Of a stretch of DNA of 64,000 nt, positions 45,939 through 55,692 are shown in pieces (position 1 is the first letter of the stretch; every line of letters starts with the position of its first letter). The DNA is taken from assembly GCF_014196295.1 (NCBI RefSeq), contig NZ_JACIDK010000001.1, positions 972,785 through 1,036,784 of the forward strand, read 5' to 3'. The notes under the pieces were generated by a model, which was given only the letters and a program-made list of their open reading frames with translations, made no database searches and was not told where the DNA came from. This DNA comes from Phenylobacterium haematophilum (GTDB lineage: Bacteria; Pseudomonadota; Alphaproteobacteria; Caulobacterales; Caulobacteraceae). The position numbers were made by a program, and so were the translations under genes.

Positions 45939-46334
45939 CTATTCGGGCCGCCAGGCCTCGTAGTCGCCCGACGCCTTCTGACGCTCGCCGCCGCGGGCGA
46001 TCGAGCCCTGCGGCTTCCAAGCGTGCACGGTGCCGGTCAGGTTCGGCACGTGATCCTTTTCCCAGGCCTGGCGCTTCAGCGGCTCTTTGGTCGGCGGCTC
46101 GTCAAAGGTGTAGTGCAGCCAGCCGTGCCAGTCGGCCGGGACCTTCGAGGCTTCGGCGTAGCCGTTGTAGATGACCCAGCGCCGCTTGCGGCCCTTGTCG
46201 TACGATTTCTTGTCGTCCCGGGCTTCGTAGTAGCTGTTCCCCAGCTCGTCCTTGCCGATGAAGACGCTGCCGCGAACCGTGTTGCGGATGCCGATGGTCG
46301 CGCCGTTCCACCAGGTGAAGATATTCTTGAGCAC
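45939..46334 (-). CDS. NADH:ubiquinone oxidoreductase subunit NDUFA12
   Basis: 131 residues from a GTG at 46334 (no better start is seen). The family signature is KNIFTWWNGATIGIRNTVRGSVFIGKDELGNSYYE and KRRWVIYNGYAEASKVPADWHGWLHYTFDEPP. This is a supernumerary complex I subunit shared by alphaproteobacteria and mitochondria (B17.2); it is not part of the nuo operon and stabilises the peripheral arm. Co-transcribed with the DUF2155 gene. Confidence 0.93.
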   Translation of the reverse strand: MLKNIFTWWNGATIGIRNTVRGSVFIGKDELGNSYYEARDDKKSYDKGRKRRWVIYNGYAEASKVPADWHGWLHYTFDEPPTKEPLKRQAWEKDHVPNLTGTVHAWKPQGSIARGGERQKASGDYEAWRPE

Positions 46335-46502
46335 GTTTGGGAATTCCAGACAGACAGGAAGCGGCCGGACTATAGGCGCCCGGCGCCCCACCGTCCAGCG
46401 GCGCGAAAGCCGCAATATGTTGGGGATAGGCGCCCCGCAAACCGCAACATCTATTGCCCGCGTTAACGACGCTGCTAGACTCGCCAGACGGGAGAGCCGG
46501 AT

Positions 46503-48989
46503 ATGGGTGCAGAAGCGGCAAGGATCGAACGGCGGACGCTCGAGCGCGCGTCCAGCGTGACCGACGTTCTGGCCCCAGCGTCATGGACCGATGCGCGGGT
46601 CGAAGCCTGGCTCGACTGGCTGGGCGAGGATGCCGATCTGCCCGCCGCCGTGTTCCGCTTCGCCGAAGACCTCGTGCAGCGCGGCGATTCGGCTGTGCTG
46701 TTCGAGAACGCCCGCGCTCGCGCCGCCTTCCGCCGCGACCTGGGCGCGGCCATGCTGGCCGGTCAGATCGCCATGTCCTGGCCGCGGGCTGACGCGACGA
46801 CGCCCGTCGTCCAGCTTGGCGACGGCGGCGCGTCGGCCATCGCCGCCCTGCGCGCCCGACATCGCGGCCGCTCCATGGCGCGCGCCGCCGCTCGCGAGAT
46901 GGGCGCCCGGCTCCAGGCGGTGATGGACTCCATCCTTCGCTGCGAAGGCGATCCGGCCGCCTGCGCCGACCTGCGGGCCAACGCCAGCCTCGCGCGCAGC
47001 GCAGAGGCCGCCCGAACCGCCGGCGCCACCGACGCGATGATCCTCGACGCGATCGCCCTGGCGAAGGCCGGCGAACTCGAATGGGCGTCCGCCGAACCGG
47101 ATTTCGGCGCCGTGGAGGATCTTGAACTGATCTGCGTCGCCGCCGGCGCACCCGAACCGGTCCTCGCCGCCGCCGCCTGGGAGACCGGCGCCCTGGCGCT
47201 CGCCCTCACCCCGGACATCGCCCAGGGCGTCGCCCGCGCCTGGGGCGGCGCGCGCGGGGCCGTCAATCTTATGAGCTTCGGGTCCGGGCCGGACTTCGAC
47301 GCCGCCGGCTTCGCGTCCGCGGTCGCGCTGCTGGCCAACGCCCTGGCCGCGGTCGGCGGCGAGCGCCCGGCCTCGCTGGGTCTGGCCGGTGTCGCCGATT
47401 GGCTGGTCGCGCAGGGCCTGGCCTATGACTCCGAGGCCGGCCGCACCGCGATCCGCGACCTTTACCGGCACGCGGCCTCGGCCTGCGTCGCCTCGGGCGC
47501 CAAGCTCAACGGCGGTCTGGCGGTGTTCGACGATCCCGAACTCGCCCTTCGCCTCGGCGGAGCCAGCGCCTCGGCCGCCCCCTGGCTCGGCCCTGTCACC
47601 GTCGCCCAGACTGAGGACGGCGTACTGACGCGGGTGATGACCGAATCCGCGCTGTGCGGCCTGACGGCGATCGGCGCGGACCTCTCCCAGGCGCGCGCCT
47701 GGCTGCTCGGGGGCCAGGACCTCTCGGAAGCCCCCGGCGTCGACCATGCCGCCCTCGCCGCACGCGGGTTCACCGATCACGAGATCGCCCAGGCCGAGGC
47801 CGCCCTGCCATTCGCCGCGACCCTGGCGGAGGCCTTCTCCGCCATAGACGCCGGCTTCCTCTGCGACGTGCTCGGCGCCACCGACGCCGATCTCGCCGAC
47901 CCGAATCTCAACGTGCTCAAGCTGGCCGGCTTCGGCGACGAGGAGATCGCGCAGGCCGAAGCCTACGCCATGGGATCGGGCGCGCTCTCGCAGGCCAACT
48001 TCCTGACCGCCGCCCAGCAGGCGGTGTTCGAGACGGCCGACGACCTGGGCCCCGAACCCTACTTCGCAGTATTGGCCGTCATCGCCCACGCCCTCGCCGT
48101 GCCGGCCATGGCCGATCTTGAGCTGGAGTGGGACACCACCCCCGCCGACGCCGCCGGCGTGATCGCCCTAGCCGCCGCCGCCAAGGCGCCGGCCCTGCGC
48201 ATGCGGCGCGCCGCGGCCCCGGCCGAGATGGTGCTGGACCTGCCCAAGACAAGCGAACCGCCGCCCCGCACGGTTCGCGAACCGGAGGCCGAGGCTCGCG
48301 CCCCGCAGCCGGAACGGATTATCGAGCGCATCGTCGAGCGCGAGCGCACCCGCCGCAAGCTGCCCGACCGGCGCAAGGGCTACATCCAGAAGGCCAGCGT
48401 CGGCGGCCACAAGGTCTATCTGCACACCGGCGAGTACGAGGACGGCGAGCTCGGCGAGATCTTCATCGACATGCACAAGGAAGGCGCCGCCTTCCGCTCG
48501 CTGATGAACAACTTCGCCATCGCGATCTCGATCGGCCTACAGTACGGCGTGCCGCTCGACGAGTTCGTCGACGCCTTCGTCTTCACCCGCTTCGAGCCGG
48601 CGGGCCCCGTCACCGGCAACGACTCCGTGCGCTCGGCGACCTCGATCCTCGACTACCTGTTCCGCGAACTCGGCGTCTCGTACCTCGGCCGCAACGACCT
48701 GGCCAACGCCGACCCCGACGCGCTCAACGCCGACGGCCTCGGCGACGGCAAGAACGAGGACGAAGACGGGCCCCAGCCGGCCAGTCACTTCATCTCGCGC
48801 GGCTTCGCCCGCGGCGCGGCGCCCGACAACCTGGTCTTCCTGCCCAGCGCCGCCGCCCGACCGCCCGCGGCCGAGGCCGACGTCTGCGCGGCCTGCGGCG
48901 ACATCGCCGTCGTCCGCAAAGGCGCCAGCCTGATCTGCGAGACCTGCGGAACCCGGGCGACGCCGCAGGGCGGCGACATGACCGGATGA
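46503..48989 (+). CDS. TSCPD-domain protein derived from class II ribonucleotide reductase (NrdJ), catalytic core lost
   Basis: 828 residues, about 400 shorter than typical alphaproteobacterial NrdJ. Residues about 610-710 match the NrdJ C-terminal TSCPD domain closely ([72 protein letters not shown]). The last 35 residues keep the Cys795-Cys798 / Cys812-Cys815 zinc-redox pairs. The first 600 residues follow weakly the later part of the NrdJ barrel (for example [29 protein letters not shown]) but no NPCSE active-site motif is present. It should not reduce ribonucleotides. GGGAG lies upstream of the ATG. Transcribed alone. Confidence 0.8.
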   Translation: MGAEAARIERRTLERASSVTDVLAPASWTDARVEAWLDWLGEDADLPAAVFRFAEDLVQRGDSAVLFENARARAAFRRDLGAAMLAGQIAMSWPRADATTPVVQLGDGGASAIAALRARHRGRSMARAAAREMGARLQAVMDSILRCEGDPAACADLRANASLARSAEAARTAGATDAMILDAIALAKAGELEWASAEPDFGAVEDLELICVAAGAPEPVLAAAAWETGALALALTPDIAQGVARAWGGARGAVNLMSFGSGPDFDAAGFASAVALLANALAAVGGERPASLGLAGVADWLVAQGLAYDSEAGRTAIRDLYRHAASACVASGAKLNGGLAVFDDPELALRLGGASASAAPWLGPVTVAQTEDGVLTRVMTESALCGLTAIGADLSQARAWLLGGQDLSEAPGVDHAALAARGFTDHEIAQAEAALPFAATLAEAFSAIDAGFLCDVLGATDADLADPNLNVLKLAGFGDEEIAQAEAYAMGSGALSQANFLTAAQQAVFETADDLGPEPYFAVLAVIAHALAVPAMADLELEWDTTPADAAGVIALAAAAKAPALRMRRAAAPAEMVLDLPKTSEPPPRTVREPEAEARAPQPERIIERIVERERTRRKLPDRRKGYIQKASVGGHKVYLHTGEYEDGELGEIFIDMHKEGAAFRSLMNNFAIAISIGLQYGVPLDEFVDAFVFTRFEPAGPVTGNDSVRSATSILDYLFRELGVSYLGRNDLANADPDALNADGLGDGKNEDEDGPQPASHFISRGFARGAAPDNLVFLPSAAARPPAAEADVCAACGDIAVVRKGASLICETCGTRATPQGGDMTG

Positions 48990-49036
48990 CGCCGTTCGGT
49001 CGCGGTCACCTCGCCTTAAAGCTTCACCGGTAAGCA

Positions 49037-49061
49037 AGGAGCCCTTGTCGGAGGGCTCCTC
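49037..49061 (+). promoter_or_regulatory. Hairpin enclosing the Shine-Dalgarno of the first pentapeptide gene
   Basis: AGGAGCCC (49037-49044) pairs with GGGCTCCT (49053-49060) over an eight-base loop. The likely SD, GGAGGG (49050-49055), lies half in the loop and half in the 3-prime arm, and the ATG starts at 49062. Closing the hairpin would hide the SD. Confidence 0.45.
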
Positions 49062-49550
49062 ATGAAACCGCTCGTCGCGATCGGCGTCCTCGCCGCCCTC
49101 GCCGTAGCTGCGCCTGCCAGCGCCCAGAACGCCGGCCAGATCGGCCAGGCGCGACGCGGCGCCAGCTGTCCGAAGTGCAACCTCTTCCAGGCCGACATGG
49201 CCGGGCTCGAGATGCGAGGCCAGAACTTCGCCGGCGCGCGCCTGCGCCAGGCAGACCTGTCGCTCGCGGTGATGAATCGCGTGAACTTCTCCGGCGCGGA
49301 CCTGCGCGATGTCGAAGCCTATGGCGGCGTGTTCTCAAGCTCGAATTTCGCGGGCGCCGATCTCACCAATTCCAGCTTTGTCGGCACGCATCTCAGCGGG
49401 GCGAATTTCGCCGGCGCCAAGCTCGACGGGGCCAATTTTTCCGGGGCCGAGCTCAACGGCGCACGCGGCTTGTCTCAAGCCCAACTGAACCGCGCCTGCG
49501 GGGATGGTTCGACCCGCCTGCCCGGCGGCCTGCGCATCCCCAGTTGCTAG
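49062..49550 (+). CDS. Exported pentapeptide-repeat protein (short)
   Basis: 162 residues. A signal peptide (cut after ASAQ, about residue 22) is followed by a CxxC pair, Cys36-Cys39 (CPKCNLFQADMAG), then about 18 pentapeptide units of the A(D/N)LxX type (GQNFAGARLRQADLSLAVMNRVNFSGADLRDV), which form a quadrilateral beta-helix. The C-terminal cap is GLSQAQLNRACGDGSTRLPGGLRIPSC. No function is known. The next gene encodes a longer paralogue with the same layout. Confidence 0.85.
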   Translation: MKPLVAIGVLAALAVAAPASAQNAGQIGQARRGASCPKCNLFQADMAGLEMRGQNFAGARLRQADLSLAVMNRVNFSGADLRDVEAYGGVFSSSNFAGADLTNSSFVGTHLSGANFAGAKLDGANFSGAELNGARGLSQAQLNRACGDGSTRLPGGLRIPSC

Positions 49551-49617
49551 CTAAGCCGCTGACAATTACGGCGAATTAAGTAGCGTCCACAGGGTGTCGA
49601 GAGCACATGCTCACATC

Positions 49618-50532
49618 ATGGACCAACAACGCCAAGCTTCGATGCCTCGTCTGAAGCGTTCCCTGCCCGCCCTTTCCGCCCTGGTCGCCGTGGCGCTCGC
49701 CGCCATTCCCGGCCTCGCCAGCGCCAATATGGGCGACAAGGATGTGGCGCGGATGGTCTCGTTCGGCGGCGCTTGCGCCAAGTGCGAGCTGTCGGGCCGC
49801 AAGCTGGCCGGCGCCCAGTTCGTCGGCGCGAACTTCGCCCAAGCCGCGCTGGTCGGCTCGGACCTGCGCGACGCTCGCTTCCTCGGCGCCAACTTCAGCG
49901 GCGCGGATCTGTCGCGCGCCGATCTCAGCGACGCCCAGATGGTCGGCGCGAACTTCACCACCGCGGTGCTGGCCGACGCACGGCTGCGCGACGTCGAGGC
50001 GCGGGGAGTCAACTTTGGGGGGGCCAACCTCGCCCGCGCCGACCTGCGCGATGCCGCCGCCGCCGGCTCCGTCTTCAGCAAGGCCAACCTCTCCAACGCC
50101 TCGCTGCGCGGCGCCGAGCTGCGCGCCGCCAACTTCTCCAAGGCCAACGCCCGCGCCGCAGACTTCCGAGACGCAGCGCTGACGGGGGCCAATCTCGGCT
50201 CGGGGGCCTTCGACCACGCCTCGTTCCGCGACGCCGATCTCTCGGCCGCCAGCCTGAGCGGCGCGACCTTCGTGAACGCTGATTTCCGCGGCGCCGGCCT
50301 GACCGGCGCCAACATCGCCGGGGTCGACCTCTCCCGCGCCAAGGGCCTTGAGCAGGACCAGCTCGACGACGCCTGCGCCGACGGCGCCACCCGCGTCCCG
50401 CCCGGCCTGATCGCCAAGGCATGCCATCGCGGCGCCCGCGTCCGGGTCGTCAGCCGCAGCCCTGCGCCGCCGGCCCCGCCCGCGGCCCCCGCGCCGCCGG
50501 CCCCGCCTCGCTTCTTCGCCGCCGTCGACTAG
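49618..50532 (+). CDS. Exported pentapeptide-repeat protein (long)
   Basis: About 304 residues from the ATG at 49618; an in-frame ATG at 49642 and a GTG at 49594 are alternatives, and none has a good SD. A signal peptide ends at LASA (about residue 36). A CxxC pair, Cys53-Cys56 (CAKCELSGRKLAGA), opens about 40 pentapeptides (ANFSGADLSRADLSDAQMVGANF), which end in the cap GLEQDQLDDACADGATRVPPGL. A Pro/Ala tail follows. It is a paralogue of the 162-residue protein 67 bp upstream. Function unknown; periplasmic by signal. Confidence 0.85.
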   Translation: MDQQRQASMPRLKRSLPALSALVAVALAAIPGLASANMGDKDVARMVSFGGACAKCELSGRKLAGAQFVGANFAQAALVGSDLRDARFLGANFSGADLSRADLSDAQMVGANFTTAVLADARLRDVEARGVNFGGANLARADLRDAAAAGSVFSKANLSNASLRGAELRAANFSKANARAADFRDAALTGANLGSGAFDHASFRDADLSAASLSGATFVNADFRGAGLTGANIAGVDLSRAKGLEQDQLDDACADGATRVPPGLIAKACHRGARVRVVSRSPAPPAPPAAPAPPAPPRFFAAVD

Positions 50533-50543
50533 CGGGCACAAAA

Positions 50544-50568
50544 AAAAGGGGGCCCACGGCCCCCTTTT
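50544..50568. terminator. Bidirectional terminator between pentapeptide gene and aspS
   Basis: AAAAGGGGGCC (50544-50554) pairs with GGCCCCCTTTT (50558-50568) over CAC. The stem is flanked by A on one side and T on the other, so it works for both converging genes. Confidence 0.9.
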
Positions 50569-50587
50569 CCATACCTGTCGATAGGCC

Positions 50588-52417
50588 TCAGACCTTGATC
50601 GGCGGCGCCAGGCGGATGTGCAGTTCCTTGAGCTGCTTTTCCAGCACCTCCGAGGGCGCGTTCATCAGCAGGTCCTGCCCCTGCTGGTTCAGCGGGAAGG
50701 CGATGACCTCGCGGATCGCGGTCTCACCGGCCAGCAACATGACGATCCGGTCGATGCCGGGCGCCAGGCCGCCGTGAGGCGGCGCGCCGTGGCGGAACGC
50801 GTTCAGCATGCCGCCGAACTCTTCCTCGACGACGTTGGCGCCGTAGCCGGCCAGTTCGAACGCCTTCACCATCACCTCGGGGAGGTGGTTCCGGATCGCC
50901 CCCGAGCACAGCTCGTAGCCGTTGCACACGATGTCGTACTGGAACGCGCGGATAGTCAGCGGGTCCTGGTTCAGCAGCGCGTCGAGGCCGCCTTGCGGCA
51001 TCGAGAACGGGTTGTGCGAGAAGTCGACCTTCTGCTCTTCCTCGCTCCACTCGAACATCGGGAAGTCTACGATCCAGCAGAACTTGAATTGGTCTTCGTC
51101 GACCAGGTTCAGGTCCGTGCCGACCTTAGTGCGGGCGGCGCCGGCGAACTTCACGAAGGCCTTGGGATCGCCGGCCACGAAGAAGGCCGCGTCGCCCTGG
51201 CCCATGCCGATCTGTTCCATCAGCGCCTGGGTCGCGTCGGGACCGAGGTTCTTGGCGATCGGGCCGCCCCAGCCGCCCTGGTCTTCCGACCAGAAGATAT
51301 AGCCCAGGCCCGGCTGGCCTTCGCCCTGCGCCCAGCTGTTCATGCGGTCGCAGAACGCGCGGCTGCCGCCCTTCGGGGCCGGGATCGCCCAGACGGCGTT
51401 CTTGGCGTCTTCCAGAATGCGCGCGAACAGGCCGAAGCCGCCGCCGCGGAAGCGCTCGGAGACGTCCTGCATGACGATCGGGTTCCGCAGGTCGGGCTTG
51501 TCGGTGCCGTAGCGGGCCATCGACTGCAAGTAGGTCAGGCGCTCGAAGCCCTGGTGCTCGATGGTCTTGCCGAAGTCGTCCACATAGGACATCGGCTGGT
51601 CGATCGGCGAGACGCGCTTGCCGCCGCCGAACTCCACGAACACCCCGTGCATCACCGGCTCGATCGCGGCGAACACGTCCTCTTGGGTCACGAAGCTCAT
51701 CTCGACGTCGAGCTGGTAGAACTCGAGCGAGCGGTCGGCGCGCAGGTCTTCGTCACGGAAGCACGGCGCGATCTGGAAGTAACGGTCGAAGCCCGAAACC
51801 ATCAGCAGCTGCTTGAACTGCTGGGGCGCCTGCGGCAGCGCATAGAACTTGGTCGGGTGCATCCGCGAGGGGACCAGGAAGTCGCGCGCGCCTTCCGGCG
51901 ACGAGGCCGTCAGGATCGGCGTCTGGTACTCCAGGAAGCCCTGCTCGATCATGCGGTTGCGGATCGAATGGATGACCTTCGAGCGCAGCACGATGTTCCG
52001 GTGCAGCGTCTCGCGCCGCAGGTCCAGATAGCGGTGCTTCAGGCGGATCTCTTCCGGATACTCCGGCTCGCCGAAGACCGGCAGCGGCAGTTCGGCGGCT
52101 TCCGACAGCACCTCGACCGAGCGCACGCGCACCTCGACCTCGCCGGTCGGCAGATTGGCGTTCACCGTCTCTGGGCTGCGGGCCACGACTTCGCCGTCGA
52201 CGCGGATGACGCTCTCGGCGCGCAGGCGCTCGATGACGTCGAAGCCGGGAGTCTCCGGGCTGATCACCAGCTGGGTCAGGCCGTAGTGGTCGCGCAGATC
52301 GATGAAGACGAGACCGCCGTGGTCGCGCTTGCGGTGGATCCAGCCCGAAAGACGGACGGTCTGGCCCGTGTCGGCGGCGCGAAGAGCGCCTGCGGTATGG
52401 GTGCGGTAGGCGTGCAT
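50588..52417 (-). CDS. aspS: Aspartyl-tRNA synthetase
   Basis: 609 residues of the bacterial AspRS type. An N-terminal OB-fold anticodon domain ([26 protein letters not shown]) is followed by the class II catalytic core with motif 2 [10 protein letters not shown] and motif 3 [15 protein letters not shown], plus the bacterial GAD insertion in the middle. It charges tRNA-Asp, and tRNA-Asn too if the organism lacks AsnRS, which this window cannot show. It ends at a bidirectional terminator. Confidence 0.97.
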   Translation of the reverse strand: MHAYRTHTAGALRAADTGQTVRLSGWIHRKRDHGGLVFIDLRDHYGLTQLVISPETPGFDVIERLRAESVIRVDGEVVARSPETVNANLPTGEVEVRVRSVEVLSEAAELPLPVFGEPEYPEEIRLKHRYLDLRRETLHRNIVLRSKVIHSIRNRMIEQGFLEYQTPILTASSPEGARDFLVPSRMHPTKFYALPQAPQQFKQLLMVSGFDRYFQIAPCFRDEDLRADRSLEFYQLDVEMSFVTQEDVFAAIEPVMHGVFVEFGGGKRVSPIDQPMSYVDDFGKTIEHQGFERLTYLQSMARYGTDKPDLRNPIVMQDVSERFRGGGFGLFARILEDAKNAVWAIPAPKGGSRAFCDRMNSWAQGEGQPGLGYIFWSEDQGGWGGPIAKNLGPDATQALMEQIGMGQGDAAFFVAGDPKAFVKFAGAARTKVGTDLNLVDEDQFKFCWIVDFPMFEWSEEEQKVDFSHNPFSMPQGGLDALLNQDPLTIRAFQYDIVCNGYELCSGAIRNHLPEVMVKAFELAGYGANVVEEEFGGMLNAFRHGAPPHGGLAPGIDRIVMLLAGETAIREVIAFPLNQQGQDLLMNAPSEVLEKQLKELHIRLAPPIKV

Positions 52418-52597
52418 GGGGAGTCGCTAAGGCTCTGAAAATCGAGGGCGGAAGGGCGCATGTAGGGCCCCGAAAGTCAAGGCGCGCGCCCAATCCCTCC
52501 CCTCGGCGCCCTACTTCGCCGGGTCGACCAGGGCCTGATAGACCAGCGTCCTCGTCAGGCCCTCACGTCGGGTCCGCCGCCGCTCTTATCCGCACGG

Positions 52598-54847
52598 CTA
52601 TTTCGGCTTGAACCGCTTGCTGGTCGGGAAGCCCTTGGGCGCCAGCTTTCCGGCCGCAGCACGCCGGCCCAGCCACTCGCGCCACTCGCCCCAGACACGG
52701 GTGCGGCCGGCCGTGTCGATCCAGGTCGCGCCTTCTTCAGCGTTGAAGATCACCCCGTCGCGCAGGCCGCCCTCGCGGTAGGTCTGCAGCTTCACCCCCT
52801 TGCCGCGCGGCATTTCAGGCAGCTCGGACAGCGGGAAGATCAGTATCTTGCCGTTGTCGCCGATCACCCCGAAGTGGTCGCCGCTCATCGGCATGGCGAA
52901 GGCCGCGCCCTTTGCCCCGGCGTTCAGCACCTGCTTGCCGGCCCGGCGGAAGCTGACCGCCTCCTCTTCGGGCAGGATGAAGCCGTAGCCTTCCTTCGAG
53001 GCGATGACCCGCTTGGTCCCCGGCTTATGGGGGAAGATGTCGATGATGTCGGTCTTGTCGTCGAGGTCGAGCATCAGCCGCAGCGGTTCGCCGTGGCCGC
53101 GCGCACCCGGCAGCTTATCGCAACCGATGGTGAAGAACCTGCCGTCCGAGGCGAAGATCAGCAGCTTGTCGGTGGTCTCGGCCGCGACGATGAAGCCGAG
53201 CTTGTCGCCTTCCTTGAACTTCAGCTCCGACGGGTCCTCGACCTTGCCCTTGGCGGCGCGGATCCAGCCGCGCTCGGACAGGATCACCGTGATCGGCTCG
53301 CGCACGATCATCGCTTCCATGGCCGCCTCGGCGTCCACCACCGGAGCAGTGTCGAAGATCGAGCGACGCTTGCCGAGGTTGGTGTCGGGGCCGAGGATGG
53401 CGCGCACGTCCTTCAGGCCGACGCCGACCAGACGCCACTGCGCCCGGTCCGAGGCGAGCATCTTGAGCAGCCCGTCGCGTTCCTCCGCCAGCTCGGCATG
53501 CTCGCGCCGCAGCTCCATCTCCTCCAGTTTGGCCAGTTGGCGCAGCCGGGTGTTGAGAATGGCGTCGGCCTGGATGTCGGTCAGCGCGAAGGCTTCGATC
53601 AGCTTGACCTTGGGCTCGTCCTCGTAGCGGACGATGCGGATCACCTCGTCGAGGTTCAGGAAGGCGATGACCAAGCCGTCCAGGATGTGCAGGCGGGCTT
53701 CAATCTTATCCAGACGGAAGCGCGCACGCCGCACCACCACCTCGCGGCGGTGATCCAGGAACGACTGCAACAGCTGGCGCAGACCCATGACGCCCGGCGC
53801 GCCCTTGGCGTCCAGCACGTTCATGTTGACCGAGAAACGGCTCTCCAGCGCCGAGAGCTTGAACAGGCTCTCCATCAGCACTTCGGGCTCGACGTTGCGG
53901 TTCTTCGGTTCGAGGACCAGCCGCACGTCCTCGGCGCTCTCATCGCGCACGTCGCCCAGCAGCGGCGCCTTCTTGGTCTCGATCAGGTCGGCCAGCTGCT
54001 CGACCAGATCAGCCTTCTTCACTTGGTACGGGATCTCGGTGACGACGATCTGATAGGTCCCGCGCCCGGTGTCTTCCTTCTCCCAACGCGCACGCACGCG
54101 GACGCCGCCGCGGCCGGTGGCGTACGTCTCCAGCATGCTCTCGCGCGGCTCGACGATCACCCCGCCGGTCGGGAAGTCAGGGCCCTGGACGTGCTCCATC
54201 AGCCGCGCGGTGTCGGCGTTCGGATCCTCCAGCAGCACCAGGCAGGCGTCGATCAGCTCGGCGGCGTTGTGCGGCGGGATCGAGGTCGCCATGCCGACGG
54301 CGATACCGCTCGAACCATTGGCCAGCAGGTTCGGGAAACCGGCCGGCAGCACCACCGGCTCTTCGTCCTCGCCGTCATAGGTCGGGCGGAAGTCGACCGC
54401 GTCTTCGTCGATGCCGTCCAGCAGCAGCTGCGCGGCCACGGTGAGCTTGCACTCGGTGTATCGCATGGCGGCGGCGTTATCGCCGTCGATGTTGCCGAAG
54501 TTCCCCTGCCCATCGACCAGCGGGTAGCGCTGCGCGAAGTCCTGAGCCAGGCGCACCAGAGCATCGTAGACGGCAGTGTCGCCGTGCGGGTGGTACTTAC
54601 CGATGACGTCGCCGACGACGCGGGCGCACTTCTTGGCCGTCGTGTTCGGGTCCAGCCGCAGCTGGCGCATCGCGTACATCAGCCGCCGGTGCACCGGCTT
54701 CATCCCGTCGCGCACGTCAGGCAGCGCCCGTCCAGTGATCGTCGAGAGCGCATAGGCAAGATACCGCCGAGACAGCGCCTCGGTCAGCGGCTCGTCGATG
54801 ATGCGGTCGCCTTCGCCGTCGCCCGGCGGGGGGATGTGCTTGGTCAT
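52598..54847 (-). CDS. parC: DNA topoisomerase IV subunit A
   Basis: 749 residues from the ATG at 54847; a GTG at 54892 would add 15 residues. The breakage-reunion domain shows LPDVRDGMKPVHRRLMYAM, GKYHPHGDTAVYDALVRLAQ and the catalytic Tyr in AAAMRYTECKL. The C-terminal DNA-binding domain is short and degenerate (SDGRFFTIGCDKLPGA), as in ParC, and lacks the full GyrA-box set. It pairs with ParE (6678-8735). Confidence 0.94.
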   Translation of the reverse strand: MTKHIPPPGDGEGDRIIDEPLTEALSRRYLAYALSTITGRALPDVRDGMKPVHRRLMYAMRQLRLDPNTTAKKCARVVGDVIGKYHPHGDTAVYDALVRLAQDFAQRYPLVDGQGNFGNIDGDNAAAMRYTECKLTVAAQLLLDGIDEDAVDFRPTYDGEDEEPVVLPAGFPNLLANGSSGIAVGMATSIPPHNAAELIDACLVLLEDPNADTARLMEHVQGPDFPTGGVIVEPRESMLETYATGRGGVRVRARWEKEDTGRGTYQIVVTEIPYQVKKADLVEQLADLIETKKAPLLGDVRDESAEDVRLVLEPKNRNVEPEVLMESLFKLSALESRFSVNMNVLDAKGAPGVMGLRQLLQSFLDHRREVVVRRARFRLDKIEARLHILDGLVIAFLNLDEVIRIVRYEDEPKVKLIEAFALTDIQADAILNTRLRQLAKLEEMELRREHAELAEERDGLLKMLASDRAQWRLVGVGLKDVRAILGPDTNLGKRRSIFDTAPVVDAEAAMEAMIVREPITVILSERGWIRAAKGKVEDPSELKFKEGDKLGFIVAAETTDKLLIFASDGRFFTIGCDKLPGARGHGEPLRLMLDLDDKTDIIDIFPHKPGTKRVIASKEGYGFILPEEEAVSFRRAGKQVLNAGAKGAAFAMPMSGDHFGVIGDNGKILIFPLSELPEMPRGKGVKLQTYREGGLRDGVIFNAEEGATWIDTAGRTRVWGEWREWLGRRAAAGKLAPKGFPTSKRFKPK

Positions 54848-54919
54848 GGTCGAATCAAACTCGCAGTTCAGTCCCGTTCTAACGGGCGACACGACGGAAG
54901 TCGCCGCGGCCGATCGGGC

Positions 54920-55651
54920 CTAAAGCCGCTCGGCTTCGCTGAGCCGCTCCACCAGCCAGACCCGCGCGGGCGGCAGCGGCTTGTTGATCGGCCCGAAGAC
55001 GAACAGCTCCAGGAAGTGGGCGGTCAGGTCTAGCCCGGCCTTCACGTCGCCGACCGCCAGTCCGGTCTGGGCCGACAGCATGAACGGCGGCAGCGGCAGC
55101 AGCCGATCCTTGTAGGGCTCGCCGGCCTTGCGGCTCACCGCTCGGCCGGTGCGCGGACTGACATAGATGAGATCGTCAACCTCGCCGGTCGCCGCGCACT
55201 TCGACAGGTCCATGCCGAAACCCAGCTCCTGCAGCAGTCCGGCCTCAAAGCGCACGAACACCGCCGGCCAGATCTCAGGCAGCATCAGCGCCGAGGTCAG
55301 CGCCTCGAAGGCCAGAAATACGCCGGGATGCGGCTCGCGCTCGGGCAGCGCTGCAGCCGCCACCGCCGCGGCGGCCGACAGTCCGGCCAACGCCATGCGG
55401 TCGTCGAACAGCGCCGAGGGCCCCTCGCCGACCGGTTCCAATTGCGCCGAGCCGAGTTGGTCGGACACCCGTGCGCGATAGTGCAGGATGGTCCGCGCCC
55501 CGGCCTGCAGGAACGGCTTCATGCGCCGAGAGGCGCCGCCGGCGACGTGCGCGACGTACTTCCCGTGCCGCGCAGTCAGCAGCTCGACGATCGCTCCGGT
55601 CTCGCCATGGGCGCGCGCCGACAGCACATAGGCGTCGTCTTCGAACTCCAT
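54920..55651 (-). CDS. recO: DNA repair protein RecO
   Basis: 243 residues. It starts MEFEDDAYVLSARAHGETGAIVELLTARHGK (OB-fold), followed by helical segments; the zinc region retains only one Cys (LSKCAATGE), common in alphaproteobacteria. RecO loads RecA onto SSB-covered DNA with RecR. Last gene of lepB-rnc-era-recO, 41 bp after era. Confidence 0.92.
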   Translation of the reverse strand: MEFEDDAYVLSARAHGETGAIVELLTARHGKYVAHVAGGASRRMKPFLQAGARTILHYRARVSDQLGSAQLEPVGEGPSALFDDRMALAGLSAAAAVAAAALPEREPHPGVFLAFEALTSALMLPEIWPAVFVRFEAGLLQELGFGMDLSKCAATGEVDDLIYVSPRTGRAVSRKAGEPYKDRLLPLPPFMLSAQTGLAVGDVKAGLDLTAHFLELFVFGPINKPLPPARVWLVERLSEAERL

Positions 55652-55692
55652 CAGCCGTGCGCCACCGGGATCATGACGCTCAAACTAGGGTG

